DNA of 64,000 nt from positions 2,046,001 to 2,110,000 of the forward strand of contig JACGCM010001497.1 of the NCBI GenBank assembly GCA_014058105.1. The letters run 5' to 3'. Position numbers and translations under genes: made by a program. This document shows, piece by piece, positions 1-10,074 of this stretch. The stretch's first letter is position 1; each line of letters opens with the position of its first letter. The stretch comes from Kingdonia uniflora (Eukaryota; Streptophyta; Magnoliopsida; Ranunculales; Circaeasteraceae). A model generated the notes under the pieces. That model saw only the letters and a list, made by a program, of their open reading frames with translations, searched no databases and was not told the origin of the DNA.

Positions 1-101
1 TGATTCAAACCATGAACAGGTCCATAGACATATTACTGGGACCCAGAAGCACCTGAGCTCATCAAAGTATGTTCGACGACTTTAACATAACCTTAGGCAC
101 C
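1..101. other. Host flank left of the outer gypsy element
   Basis: This is the sequence into which the outer gypsy element inserted; its direct continuation is at 19902. One forward frame is open over positions 2-82, but I recognise no protein in it and see no clear splice sites. Nothing else can be supported here. Confidence 0.4.
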
Positions 102-106
102 ATATG
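102..106. repeat. Target-site duplication ATATG, left copy
   Basis: ATATG directly precedes the LTR start TGTAGGG at 107. The identical pentamer follows the LTR end CCTTACA at 19897-19901. Five bases is the usual duplication for Ty3/gypsy integration, so these two LTR ends belong to a single insertion even though they lie almost 20 kb apart. Confidence 0.85.
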
Positions 107-615
107 TGTAGGGACCTCTCCCTCGAGCTGGGATAATATCAAACTTATCGAATACCAGGCTCACACAACATACACTATCGATAATGACACCTGGACCACG
201 AACTGAAGAAGAATGTGGCTCGAGCACTTGAAATGAAACAACACAAGTCAAGGACACTTGCCTCCCACAAACTAGCAATTACAGAAATAACCTCCACTTT
301 TTCCCCAATTTAGGATAACTTGCTGATACATATAAACGAACTGAGAGTAAGGTCTATAAAAAGAATATAACACATAAGAAGGTCTATAAAAAGCAAAGTT
401 TTTATAGCTAATAAAATTATCAGTTATAATCAAAATATCAGTCTCAAGCAATAAAGTGGCAGTTACTAAAATCTTCAAGCCGAGGTCATAGTTTTTACAT
501 ATTCAGAGGTTTCCATGCTAAAACCCATGTCAATTCATATTCTTTATTATATTTGCTGTCACAGGTACATTTGGTGTAAGAGCCTTTCAAGCTATTACAA
601 AATTAAGCCCTTACA
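107..615 (+). repeat. 5' LTR of the outer gypsy element
   Basis: The 509-bp LTR starts TGTAGGGACC and ends GGCCC/AGCCC-type sequence then TTACA. It aligns along its length with the split right LTR at 7289-7580 and 19671-19896, and in inverse orientation with 1956-2469. It contains TATAAAA-type boxes around 355-393 ('gtctataaaaag' occurs twice). No primer-binding site follows at 616, which fits the deletion proposed there. Confidence 0.85.
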
Positions 616-739
616 CGTACCTTAAAGTTTTAGAAAACCAAGGTATTTTTCCAGATCTCGATAGTATAAGTTGTATTGCCACCAGAGCGAGGAATCTCCA
701 TAGCTTAAAAGGTAAAAAAGTATCATCAATGAAATCTTT

Positions 740-1590
740 TAAATTTGTTTAAGAAAAGATGTTCTTTTGCTTTACAATCGATCTGTAGTGCCTTGGTAAA
801 TGCTGAAACTGTTGTCTTTTGATCGAGATTATCTACCTTTCTAGCAAGTTCGAGAAACTTTTTGTAAAGGCTTCGAGCTTCTCCTCCTCATACTATTTAA
901 GACTAATAAGAGTGTATAAATTGTTATCCTTGTCTTTGTTATGAGCGTACGTCTTGACAAATATCTTCTGTAACTAGTCGAATGTGAGGATAAAACTTTC
1001 AGGTAGAGAATGGAACCATCGGAGTGGCTCTCCTTGGAGACTGGTAGTGAACAGTTAACAAAGTATATGGTTTAAGTTTAAATACAACCCTAATGAATCT
1101 TAGAATTGTTGGACATGCTCTTTAGGATCGGTGCCCTTGTACTTAGGTATTTTTGGAGTATGGAAACCTCTCAATACTTTCATATCAAACAACTCTTTGG
1201 CAATCGAACTATCGTGCAATTTGTTAAATTTTTCTTTATTGTCGAGAGCTTGAGCTTCTACTAACTCCTTGATTTGTTGATCCACATGTTCCTGTGTGAT
1301 GTACTGACGTGGTGCTGGAACGGTTTGGCGTGCTGGTCGAGGATTATGATTACCGATTCCCTCACTCAAACGTTTACGAACTATCACTCGGGATGGAGGT
1401 CGTGGCTCTTCTGCTGGATGCTTCGAGTGCCTACGTCCCCTGCTAATTTTTTTATTGATCTTCTCGTCCTAGATAAATTAAGGCTTCTGGTATGTGTGGA
1501 TCGTTGCGCCGATACCTAGAAGCTCCTCTGGTAGTTGCACCTCGAGTCCCCAACCTATCTCATTCTAAAACCCTAAAAGTCACTAGTATG
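740..1590 (-). pseudogene. gypsy gag fragment
   Basis: Minus-strand translation, broken by several stops, matches the gag at 17709-18914. Shared pieces include the KRLSEG..NHNP segment, the EHV-x3-KEL segment, and GFHTPKI-x-KYKGT (here at about 1125-1170). Gag would form the capsid of the retrotransposon particle. The longest clean stretch is 1100-1387. The reading frame is not recoverable, so this is a dead copy. Confidence 0.65.
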
Positions 1591-1955
1591 ACCTCACGCT
1601 CCCGGGGAGCATGAACTTGTTGATTGTCTTACAGTACTTTCAAGGAGGCCTGCAGCGTGGTCATCTGTTCTTCATGTCGTTTGAAATCTATTTGTCGAGC
1701 TCTACGTTCATCTTCGAATTCCTGTTAACGAAGCTCTCGTTCACATACAAACTGATGCACGAGCTTATTCTGCTTCTCTATTTCAGCGTTGATGTTCACC
1801 CTTAATTATGCTAGCTAATTAGGTTTTATGGAGAATTCATGCTAAACTCCTGTGGCTGGTCGCGTAGGAGTCACCAAAATTAAAAATTGATAATTGAGTA
1901 ACTGTCTGCCTTAGGATTTTTTTAAAATATCTTCTTTCTTAAAAACAACACCAAA

Positions 1956-2469
1956 TGTAAGGGCCTAATTTTATAATAGCTTGAAAGGCTCCTACACCAA
2001 ATGTACCTGTGACAACAAATAGAATAAAGAATATGAATTCATACGAGTTTTAGTGTGAAAATTATTGAATTGGTAAAAACCATGACCTCGGCTTGAGGAT
2101 TTTAGTAATTGTGAATTATCGCTTGAGACTGATATTTTGATTTCAACTGATGATTTTACTAGCTAGAAAAACTTTGTTTTTTTCTCCTTTGTATTATATT
2201 CTTTTTATAGACCTTACTCTTAGTTTGTTTACATGTATTAGAACGCTCTCCTGAATTGGGGGAAGAGTGGAGGTTATTTATATAAGTGTTAGTTCATGGA
2301 AGATAAGTGTTCTTGACATGTTCTGTTTCATTTGGAGTGCTCAAGCCACATTCTTCTTCAGTTCGTAGTCCAGGTGTCATTGTTGATAGTGTATGTCACA
2401 TTGTATGTTGCATGAGTATGGTATTGGATCAGTTCAATATTATCCCAGCTCAGGAGATAAATCCCTATA
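1956..2469 (-). repeat. 5' LTR of the truncated gypsy relative
   Basis: On the plus strand it starts TGTAAGGGCCTAATTTT and ends near ATCCCTATA. This is the reverse complement of the outer element's LTR and has the same orientation as the LTRs at 7581 and 19107. Shared internal blocks include 'gtaaaaaccatgacctc' and the segment ending at the CCCAGCTC box. Its inversion relative to 107-615 shows that it is a separate insertion. Confidence 0.75.
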
Positions 2470-2489
2470 GTATGCTTCTTTTAACCCTC

Positions 2490-4950
2490 TATCACTATCT
2501 ATCTCAGATTCTAAAATGAGTATCAATTCCATAAGGTCGTTAGTCACTTTTGGAATATTTTCTTTAATACTACCAGGAAGGAAAGGTCAAATTTTTAAGT
2601 ACCTACTCCTATCTTTTCTAACTACTTCGTCCTTATCTATTTTATATTTTTCCCATCCTAAACGAGTTGCACATAAATCTCTCAAGTGATCATCACTAAG
2701 TCCTTTATATTTTCTAATCTGGGACTCCGTGCGTGTAGTAATTAGAGCTGCTGCATATGACGCATTTTTCTCCTGAGTGAGCTCTTTCTTTAAGGCCTCA
2801 TTTGTGGCATGCAGTTCCTTAAGTTCCTACACAACAATTTCCATATCAAACAATATCAACAAATCAAAAGATTTGTTACTCAAGATATTCCAATACAAAT
2901 GTTTGACAACTCCAATAATAGAATCTTCTACAAACATTACACATATATCTTACTTTACCTTCTTTAACTCTTCAACCCCTTGGTTCTCCTTCTGCGTAGA
3001 AGAAGATACAGTATTTAAACCAGACACAACTTCTTCAAGAGGAGTTGTCCCTACCTTCGCCTCTTCCTCTACATCTAACCCAGCGACGTCCGCAGATCGA
3101 CCCTCCATTATAGCTACTACATCGTCTGAAATTATATCCATCGTCCTGGAGACGTTGGGCAAGATTATCCTGGGCAGCAGTCACCTCCCTGGTTTACTGT
3201 GTGGCATCTACAATGATCTTCTCCATTGTGGCCTGATAAGACATTTTCAAATTCACAATCTCTGCAATCGATCGCATCTTCTCCTCCTCCAGATCTCTCT
3301 CGAGCTGAGCAACCCGCTTCTCAAGCGCCGCCTTCCCTTCCTCAAAACTGAGGCAGATACCTTTCAGCAAGCGGGAAACCTATAAAAAAACAAACATTTA
3401 TAATCATCACTTTGAAAATGTCAAATATATAACACTAGTTCAAATATCTGACTTACTCAACACAATTCAATATTAACTGCAGACTTTAGCTCTTTAGCAT
3501 CCTCCAAAGCTACTGCCTTGAACTTATTTTCCAACGCGAGTAGACTGTCCTCCACGCTCGATACTAGAATATCATCCTTCAGCTCATTCACAAGAAGAGG
3601 TGGTGGAGAATTTCCAGCTTTCTCTTCTTCAACCCACCCTCGACCTCTGTACTTTCTACGTTCCCAGAGGTCAAAATTGAAGCCTTCACATTTCTCCTCT
3701 TGAGGGCCTTACGGCTAGTATTTCCTGAGCTAACCCAACCAACCTGCAGCTTTGTGACCGGTAGTGGAACTCTTCCAAACGATGGAAAAGCCAAATCATT
3801 GGCCCCATTTTGTCCAGTGCAGCTGAAGTTACCACTTAAGAAGAAATGTCACCTGTCATTTTCCTCTTAACTTGAGACTTCATAAACTTTAACAGATTTG
3901 CTGTCAACTCTCTTGTTCTTTCTAATATTAAGCTCGCCCAATACAGCCTCCAGTTCGACCCCTTATCAAGCTATTATATCAAACAAAGATTATAATTCCC
4001 TCTTAACACGAGAACGAGGATCTGCATATAGAATAATATATGTCAATACCAAACAGAGCACCATAACAGATACAGTTCAAAGTTAGTAAGATCTACTTAC
4101 GTTTCTTAAACGATTTATGTGCAAGAGCCGAGAAGTCCTCGTCAGCTCGCTGGAGACACTCGTCTTTCACCCAAATCAAATTATCATTCCATACCCTTCT
4201 ACCAGAGTATATATCGAAAAACTGAGGTCGGGTCGAGCTGGAAGAGAAGTGGAGGTAAAGTATTTCACATGGTAATACTTTAAAAAATCTGAAGGAGTTA
4301 GTCTTCTCTCATTCCCCTCAATGGCCCACTTCCTATTTAAATTTTTGCAAACATTGATCACCTCATATATATTACCATTCAGCTGGGCAGGACAGGCCTT
4401 GATCTCATTCATGATACCTATAGCAAGGTTGCTTAAAGATACCACTAACCCAAATCCAAACTGGGCGAGATAACAAAGAAAACCCTCATCCAGATTACCT
4501 ACCCAGCTCTCATTAAAGTATTCTAGGAAAACAAACTTTGGAATCAACCTACGCATTTTCTCATACTTCAAATCTGGAAGCAAGAAAAATGTGCTATCAC
4601 CCACCCCCTCCCCCCCCCTTCCCATCAGAACACCCCCGAAAAGATCTTCCACAATACCCTATCACACCTCCCCATACAGCAACTAATCTACTTTTACATT
4701 TACAAAATTCCTTAAACACACTTGACCCTATTAGATAGCGATTGATATTATCAGGAAAGTCGGGAAACTCGAGCTGTTACTCCCCATCAATCACCTTTGA
4801 GTTAATTTTCCCCTCAAACGCTAAAACAACATCATTCGAGCTATTATTTATAATCTTGTTCCCCACACAGTTGGCACCCTCACATCCTACATTTTCATCA
4901 GCAATTGAACGACCCGAGGTAAAAGGATTCATTTCGAACGAAGAGCATTA
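2490..4950 (-). pseudogene. Antisense ORFc (coiled-coil gene) of the outer gypsy element
   Basis: Minus-strand coding remnants lie antisense to the element. The best block is 4176-4652 (158 residues). Its CPAQLNGNIYE segment corresponds to CPTQFNGNVYE at about 11636-11668 on the plus strand of the nested element. Downstream blocks (3794-3480, 3385-2780, 2950-3162) encode Lys/Glu-rich, coiled-coil-like sequence with intron-like gaps, in the same order as in the nested element. The layout resembles plant 'putative gypsy-type transposon' proteins with an N-terminal domain plus C-terminal coiled coil; that family assignment is from memory and tentative. Stops and the insertion at 616-2469 break it. 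Function unknown. Confidence 0.5.
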
Positions 4951-5292
4951 AAAAGAAGGAAGTCGTAAACATTTTAAAATTCAAATAAGTAAAAATGAGG
5001 GAATCATCACAAACAAACATAAAAACATTAAATCACACAAAAGTAAGCAATTTATTCACAAGCCACTGACCTTTAAAGGTAGAGGATAAATCATTTACAA
5101 CAACCCTTCACACAATAGGTTCCAATACCAAACAAGTCTCTTCCTCCTTAAAAATCATAATCTCATTTCCCTTCCGAACAAGTTGATTCAACTTTGGATT
5201 ATTCTCAATTGAAATTCTGAAATCAATTTTTTTCTCTCTAGATATTCGTCTATCTATTTTTCGTGAAAGTTTTAAGGAAGAGAAGAAGGGAT

Positions 5293-5300
5293 TATTTATA
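5293..5300 (-). promoter_or_regulatory. TATA box for antisense ORFc (outer element)
   Basis: TATAAATA on the minus strand, about 360 bases before the first plausible ORFc methionine. The homologous position of the nested element carries TATAAAAA at 10513-10520. Conservation in both copies makes a promoter more likely than a chance AT-rich match. The leader between 4950 and 5290 has no other recognisable feature. Confidence 0.4.
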
Positions 5301-5762
5301 GATTTCTTTTCAAAACACTGGAAGTTATGGGCACTCATGTAAGCAACCCTCAATTTTTCAATCGAGGCGTCCCTTCCATTGCTTTTGTCAGTCCACTCAT
5401 GCCTTTTGGAGAGATACACTATTTCATCATTGCAACCACGCCTATCATTAAATATATTTTCCTCTATCCTACTCAGCCTCCTCTTACCCCTCTTCACATC
5501 TATAATACTCCTTCCTGCATAAACAAATACTACTTAAACTTTTAACTTTTCATCTACTCATACTTTTCAAGGTTATTTAATGTAAAGACCCAGGGTATTT
5601 ATGGTCAATTCGACGCGATACCAAAACATGCAGATATTCAAAATTTTAAAACTCCAAACAAAATCCACATAAAACAAGGAGAAAACACGCAAAACATAAA
5701 AAATAGTTATTATTTTCATATCAGCACATTACAATATTTTAAACTACCAAATAAACGATCTC

Positions 5763-6115
5763 TTAAAAATAATTACATCTGAAACATCCAAGATGTCCTG
5801 CAGTACCACATCTGATTACTTCGCCACTAGCAATCAGCTTATCTTCATCAGCTATCTCATCGAGATCATCTCTCTTATAACAATCTTTCGAGCTTCAGGG
5901 TCTGTTATCATATCACAAAAAACATCACACCAAAAATGTCAATCCAGTTCAATATCTCTTTCCCTTAAAATCAAACCTTCGAGCTGCAACGCAGATACCG
6001 GCAGCCCGGCGTCATACCCAAGATACCCAAACAACCGTTCATGAACTTCAGCTACTTTTATCACCAAACGATCCTTAACAGCGTGTCGAACTCTTTGAGA
6101 GTGAGCCCTCACCAT
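5763..6115 (-). pseudogene. Antisense ORFb of the outer gypsy element, frameshifted
   Basis: This begins MVRAHSQRVRHAV, aligned with MVRTRSQRMQQAV at 9715, and ends with RCGTAGHLGCFRCN, aligned with LCGQPNHRGCFRCN at the end of ORFb in the nested element. The shared pattern is C-x4-H-x2-C-x2-C, a plausible small zinc-binding motif. An internal stop and a frameshift break the middle. I recognise no known family. It lies downstream of its own TATA box and between ORFa and ORFc of the antisense cassette. Confidence 0.6.
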
Positions 6116-6147
6116 TTTCCATCATTTCATACTTTAACAACCAATCT

Positions 6148-6155
6148 TATTTATA
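6148..6155 (-). promoter_or_regulatory. TATA box for antisense ORFb (outer element)
   Basis: TATAAATA on the minus strand, about 33-40 bases before the ORFb ATG at 6115. In the nested element a TATAAG box lies about 50 bases before the homologous ATG at 9715. Confidence 0.45.
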
Positions 6156-6501
6156 AACATGGAGTACGATTAATATAATCTCACCTTTTACGCATATAAG
6201 AGATTCATACATAAACACTAAAGCTATCATAGTTATCCACCCTAACAGCCATAAATACTTATCTCTCCAACTCAACTCGAAAATACTTACTTATTTGTGA
6301 ACTTATTGTCACATTTATTTTCAAATTGTACTTTTATCAATTCACATAATCTGACATTTTCAGTCCGAGAAAACTATATTTAGCTATCTCAACAAAACAA
6401 ATATTGTTTCCTTTTATTATCTCAAAAATGTACCTAACAAAATACATTACAAAAACAAACGCATAGTACATTACATAAAATAGCAAGCGTACAGATACTC
6501 C

Positions 6502-6946
6502 CTATAGATACTTCCTACAAAACCAAGTTACTTGCATGATAACATTCCTTGGATGAGAGCCAACAACCTCTTCCACCTCTGAAACTACCACCTCTGCAAG
6601 AAAATGAAGATGGTTATAACCGAACCCAATCACTCGCAGGATGGCGGCGAGATTTTCTAGGGCGAACACCAGCAGCCTCGTCCTCCTCTGAAATTGCCAC
6701 CTTCGCAAGGAGACGTAGATGAATACTACACTACTGCCCAGATACCACCGGATAATAGAACTGCGTCATCTGATAGTAGTCATTATCCACCTCCACTACC
6801 TCTTAATATGTCTTACTGTGATAAGTAGAATGAACAGGAATAAGAGTGGGAAGATCTATGGACTGGGTCCCAAAGTAACGAAACTGAAGTTCCTACACTT
6901 TAGCAAGAACCCTAGCTTTATATAATTAGCATCTAGTAGTCACCAT
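6502..6946 (-). pseudogene. Antisense ORFa of the outer gypsy element
   Basis: The minus-strand ATGGTGACTACTAG at 6946 aligns with ATGGTGACGATTAG at 8623 in the nested element. The translated remnant keeps ELQFRYF, the LPTLI segment and DNDYYQMTQFYYPV, aligned with ELRIKYF, LPTQI and DDYYQMVCFYYLV. Stops near the start and in the middle show decay. Function unknown. It is the first gene of the antisense cassette, closest to the 3' LTR. Confidence 0.55.
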
Positions 6947-7044
6947 TTTTAGCTAACAAAGAACTATGCAGGAAAAGGGTACTCACAGAAGATTTGAAAC
7001 AACAAAGTACAAGCAGAAGAATAACCAGAGATACAGCGGCAACA

Positions 7045-7053
7045 ATATATATA
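7045..7053 (-). promoter_or_regulatory. TATA-like sequence before antisense ORFa (outer element)
   Basis: A TATATATA run about 100 bases upstream of the ORFa ATG at 6946. The nested element has TATAAAAG at 8541-8548, 75 bases upstream of its ORFa. AT-rich runs are common, so this box alone is weak evidence. Confidence 0.3.
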
Positions 7054-7275
7054 CAGAGATTACATTCAATGCATGGAAGGGTCTCTAAGCAGTCATCATT
7101 CAAATATTAGTTTCAAGCAAACCCAACAGCCAACTAAAATAGTCATTACAATATTTTAGTTCCCAACAATCCATTATACTTTCAAGATAAAATTCCACAT
7201 CAACAAAGATTTTCAAATTTTGATTAAACAAGCTCGATGGGATCTTCTTAACTCAAGTCACCCGTGCCTTCAATT

Positions 7276-7288
7276 GCGAGGGGGAAAT
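7276..7288 (+). other. Polypurine tract of the outer gypsy element
   Basis: GCGAGGGGGAAAT lies directly before the right LTR, which starts TATAGAGACC at 7289. It primes plus-strand DNA synthesis in LTR retrotransposons, and here it fixes the plus orientation of the outer element. Confidence 0.65.
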
Positions 7289-7580
7289 TATAGAGACCTA
7301 TCCCTCGAACTGGGATAATATTGAATTGATCCAATACCAAACTCACGCAACATACGCATGACATACACTGTCAATAATGACACCTGAACCACAATCTGAA
7401 ACAGAATGTGGCTCGAGCACTCCTAATAAAAGAGAACAAGTCAAGGCCACCTAGCTCCCATAAACTAGCAGTTACAGGTCTAAGTACCACTTACCCCCAT
7501 TTTCAGGAGAACATGCTAACACACAAAAACAAACCAAGGATGAGGTCTATAAAAGGAATGCGATACAGAGGAATATGGGG
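7289..7580 (+). repeat. 3' LTR of the outer gypsy element, first part
   Basis: This aligns with positions 107-395 of the left LTR, including 'gggataatat' and 'gaatgtggctcgagcact'. It stops at GGGG, exactly where the nested element begins with TGTAATAGCC. The LTR resumes at 19671. Confidence 0.85.
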
Positions 7581-8137
7581 TGTAATAGCCTAATTTCGGG
7601 ATACGGACTTAGCCTTTACGCCAAATGTATCTAGAGCGTTCAAGAATAACAGACAATAAATAACAAGACTATTTAACGTGGAAAACCTTTGAATAGGTTA
7701 AAAACCATGACCCCTCCTGAGGATTTAGAGAAAGAGATGATCTTATTAAGATTGCTAGTCTATTAACATGAACGATTTAGAATATATAGTGTAAGAGTAG
7801 GAACTTTTCTATGCTGATCATTCCGTCGCTCATCTGCAGTTATCCAGATCTTTTTATAGGTTCTCTAATATGACCATTTGATGACCATAAAGTTCCTTAA
7901 TGATGGACATTACAAAGTGAGTACGAGATAATCTTTGACCAGGTTATGCAACGTTATGATCTTTGCTCCTGTATAACGGCTCTATTGTCGACTGTGTACT
8001 TTGTGCAGGTCGAACTGCTGGTGTAGAGGTCGAAAGTGATGTCTTGAAAAGTTTGGCTTTGTCTTTAGTAGTACTTCTTGTATGCTGATAAGATTGAGGG
8101 TGAGGTTTAAGTTTGAGATACGAAATAAGCTATTACA
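7581..8137 (-). repeat. 3' LTR of the nested gypsy element
   Basis: The 557-bp LTR starts TGTAATAGCC and ends AAGCTATTACA. It aligns over its full length with 19107-19670, with scattered substitutions and a few small indels. The terminal inverted repeat is TGTAATAGC/GCTATTACA. Confidence 0.9.
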
Positions 8138-8390
8138 AGACGGCTCACAACCGATAGCACGAGTTATTTCTAGGGATGAGTGGTATTAGTTAAGAAACTC
8201 ATTTTGTAATGGTTTGTGATTGTGCTACGTACTCTATAGCTGAGGTTGAAAGTTTGTCTGCAGTTCGAAGATGAAACATGAGCTCGCGATGCGGAATAAG
8301 CCACTACAACCGCCCCCTCACAGCCAACAGTACGAGAATGATTATAGGCGAGTGGTGTTGGTTGAAAAGTGTCATTAAATGTTGTAGTTA
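8113..8390. repeat. Diverged tandem duplication of the LTR end plus polypurine region
   Basis: Segment 8113-8220 (TGAGATACGAAATAAGC..., CAAGACGGCTCACAACC, CGAG, GAGTGGTATTAG) recurs at 8279-8390 as TGAGCTCGCGATGCGGAATAAGCC..., CAACCGCCCCCTCACAGCC, CGAG, GAGTGGTGTTGG. Read on the minus strand, the inner copy keeps a good polypurine tract (GTGAGGGGGCGG) before TTGTAGTGG, while the copy adjoining the present LTR is degenerate. Confidence 0.6.
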
Positions 8391-8540
8391 TGTCTGAGGT
8401 TCATTTCTAATATCAATTCATGAATCTCAGTTGGTGTTTGTTGGGTTTCCTAGAACCAATGACCGTAGTCAGATATTATTGTATGAGGAATCTATTTGGC
8501 ATTGGGAAGTTGTAAAGTCTGCTTTGAATGCTGATCTGTG

Positions 8541-8548
8541 TATAAAAG
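8541..8548 (+). promoter_or_regulatory. TATA box for antisense ORFa (nested element)
   Basis: TATAAAAG, 75 bases upstream of the ATG at 8623 and running against gag-pol. The spacing fits a normal plant RNA polymerase II promoter with a short leader. Confidence 0.5.
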
Positions 8549-8622
8549 GCAACTTTAAGTTAAGTTTTGAGGAGCAAATCCTTTATCTCTGATTTCTTCC
8601 TTATTGTTTTCTTGTAGTGACA

Positions 8623-9048
8623 ATGGTGACGATTAGGACTCAAGCCCGAGAGTCTTGGATCCGGAGGAAGATGGAGGAATTGCGTATCAAGTATTTTGAT
8701 TATCAACCGCTGCATCTGCCTACTCAAATTCTTGGGTCTCCCACTTTTCATCGAATGTCTTATGAAGAAGTAATGGAGGCATATGATGATTACTACCAAA
8801 TGGTATGTTTTTATTACTTGGTGACATCTGAGGTGGAATGTCGTAACGGCCTTTGTCTATTGACGGAGGAGCCGGTTATAACTGAAGATGAAGCGGCAAA
8901 CATTTGGCCGAGGGAGTCTCATCGATATTCTGCTAATGAGTGGGCCTTATTGAAGAAATTAGGCTTTCCTTCTATTTCTAGCATGCGGGGAGGTAAAGAG
9001 GATGCAGAGGATCATTTTCTTCCATGGGCCATAGTTTTTTGGCTATGA
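8623..9048 (+). CDS. Antisense ORFa protein of the nested gypsy element, unknown function
   Basis: This is an open frame of 141 codons, antisense to the element's gag-pol and close to its 3' LTR. The ATG at 8623 is chosen because the homologous start is conserved in the outer element at 6946 and because TATAAAAG lies 75 bases upstream. Recognisable segments are an N-terminal RTQARESWIRRKMEELR (residues 5-21), LPTQILGSPTF (about 31-41), a Tyr-rich AYDDYYQMVCFYYL (about 52-65) and SANEWALLKKLGFPS (about 107-121). No signal peptide or membrane segment is visible. Its start resembles the neighbouring ORFb (ELR-x2-YF in both), so the two may be paralogues. I do not recognise the family; the open frame in an otherwise decayed element is notable. 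Confidence 0.55.
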   Translation: MVTIRTQARESWIRRKMEELRIKYFDYQPLHLPTQILGSPTFHRMSYEEVMEAYDDYYQMVCFYYLVTSEVECRNGLCLLTEEPVITEDEAANIWPRESHRYSANEWALLKKLGFPSISSMRGGKEDAEDHFLPWAIVFWL

Positions 9049-9661
9049 AGAAGATCTTTCTTCTGTGAAAACTATTTCTCACTTCCCTGCGCCTTGTAGC
9101 ATGGGATTAAAGTTTGGGGTCTGCTTCTTCTGTGAACTGTTCGTTCCAGGAAAAAGGATTTTGAGCTAAAACTTAATGTAAATTGAAGTAATCTGTAAAA
9201 TCTCTGTTGTAAAGTATTCTGTAAGAGTAACTTTTGGACTGAATAAAATATGTACTTTTTGTTATGATGATATTTTGTCTTCAAGCTTGGCTGTTTTCCA
9301 TTTCTATTTGTACCATAAGCATTGGCAATATAAATAAGTAGGTATCAGGGGTATGAAGGGGGAAAATGGTAGTGAGTGGTGAGGGAAAATTTAGAGAAGG
9401 TCGAGTTGTTGGTTTAAAATAAAAGTCTTATTTTTATAAGAACTGTGTGCCAGGGTTGAGATGGAGTTGTGTGTGTGACTGTTTAGTTAGCTGTCGTCGT
9501 GGTTGTTGCCATGTACGCGTTTGAGGAGATATTTTATATTGTGGAGTAAAGAGTTGTCACTATATTATGCATAGATATTCTGCTATTCCAGAGATGTTCG
9601 TACCAATATTTTATGAGGAAAATCTATGGAGTGATTGATTCTGCAGAGATCTTACTTTGTC

Positions 9662-9667
9662 TATAAG
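9662..9667 (+). promoter_or_regulatory. TATA box for antisense ORFb (nested element)
   Basis: TATAAG about 50 bases upstream of the ATG at 9715. The counterpart in the outer element is TATAAATA at 6148-6155. Confidence 0.4.
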
Positions 9668-9714
9668 TAGGGATTGTTGTTACTTGTATAGTCCTGGAGT
9701 TACTGTATTCGAGC

Positions 9715-10074
9715 ATGGTGAGGACTCGTTCCCAGCGTATGCAGCAGGCGGTGGATGGCCAATTTTTTATTAAGGTTGCGGAGCTCCGTGAACGTTATTT
9801 TTGTCACTTGCCGTACGATACCGTTCTTCCAGAATGGCCATTAAATCTGGTTCGCTTGGATGATGAAGGCAGACGTGTCGAGCATGATCGCATCGTGGGG
9901 TGCCACATTTTTTGTAAGTCTCTATTGGATCCCCGTGTACGAGAACTAAATGTTCGACAGTTCACATGCGATAAGAACGCAAAAGAGGATGTAAGGGCAA
10001 CGAATGGGGAGCTGATTTTGTGCGGGCAACCGAACCATCGGGGTTGCTTCAGATGTAACTGGGGAGCTCGGTGA
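9715..10074 (+). CDS. Antisense ORFb protein with C-terminal Cys-His motif, unknown function
   Basis: This is an open frame of 119 codons antisense to gag-pol. The N-terminus MVRTRSQRMQQAV and the following IKVAELRERYF are conserved in the outer element (MVRAHSQRVRHAV, IKVAEVHERLF). The C-terminus LCGQPNHRGCFRCN (about residues 102-115) has the spacing C-x4-H-x2-C-x2-C, also conserved there. It resembles a small zinc-binding motif, but the order differs from the retroviral zinc knuckle C-x2-C-x4-H-x4-C, so this is not gag. The start is supported by a TATA box about 50 bases upstream. Function unknown; nucleic-acid binding is only a guess from the basic N-terminus and Cys-His cluster. Confidence 0.6.
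   Translation: MVRTRSQRMQQAVDGQFFIKVAELRERYFCHLPYDTVLPEWPLNLVRLDDEGRRVEHDRIVGCHIFCKSLLDPRVRELNVRQFTCDKNAKEDVRATNGELILCGQPNHRGCFRCNWGAR

Larger units (their letters stand above)
616..2469 (-). mobile_element. Truncated minus-sense gypsy relative (gag plus 5' LTR)
   Basis: From right to left this holds a 5' LTR (1956-2469), a degenerate primer-binding region (CACCAAA just left of 1956, compared with GTGCCAAA in the nested element), and gag-like sequence down to about 740. Its LTR belongs to the same family as the LTR at 107-615 but is inverted. No 3' LTR or pol is present. Its right end enters directly into the antisense coiled-coil gene of the outer element at about 2480, so it inserted there. 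The left junction between 616 and 740 is not resolved. Confidence 0.65.

Noticed and set aside
1274..1519. Plus-strand reading frame of 81 codons
   Set aside because: It overlaps minus-strand gag homology, has no domain and is the complement of the real frame.
2777..3385. Plus-strand reading frame of 202 codons rich in Ser/Thr/Phe
   Set aside because: The minus strand here encodes the antisense coiled-coil gene homologous to 12170-13158; the plus frame is its low-complexity complement.
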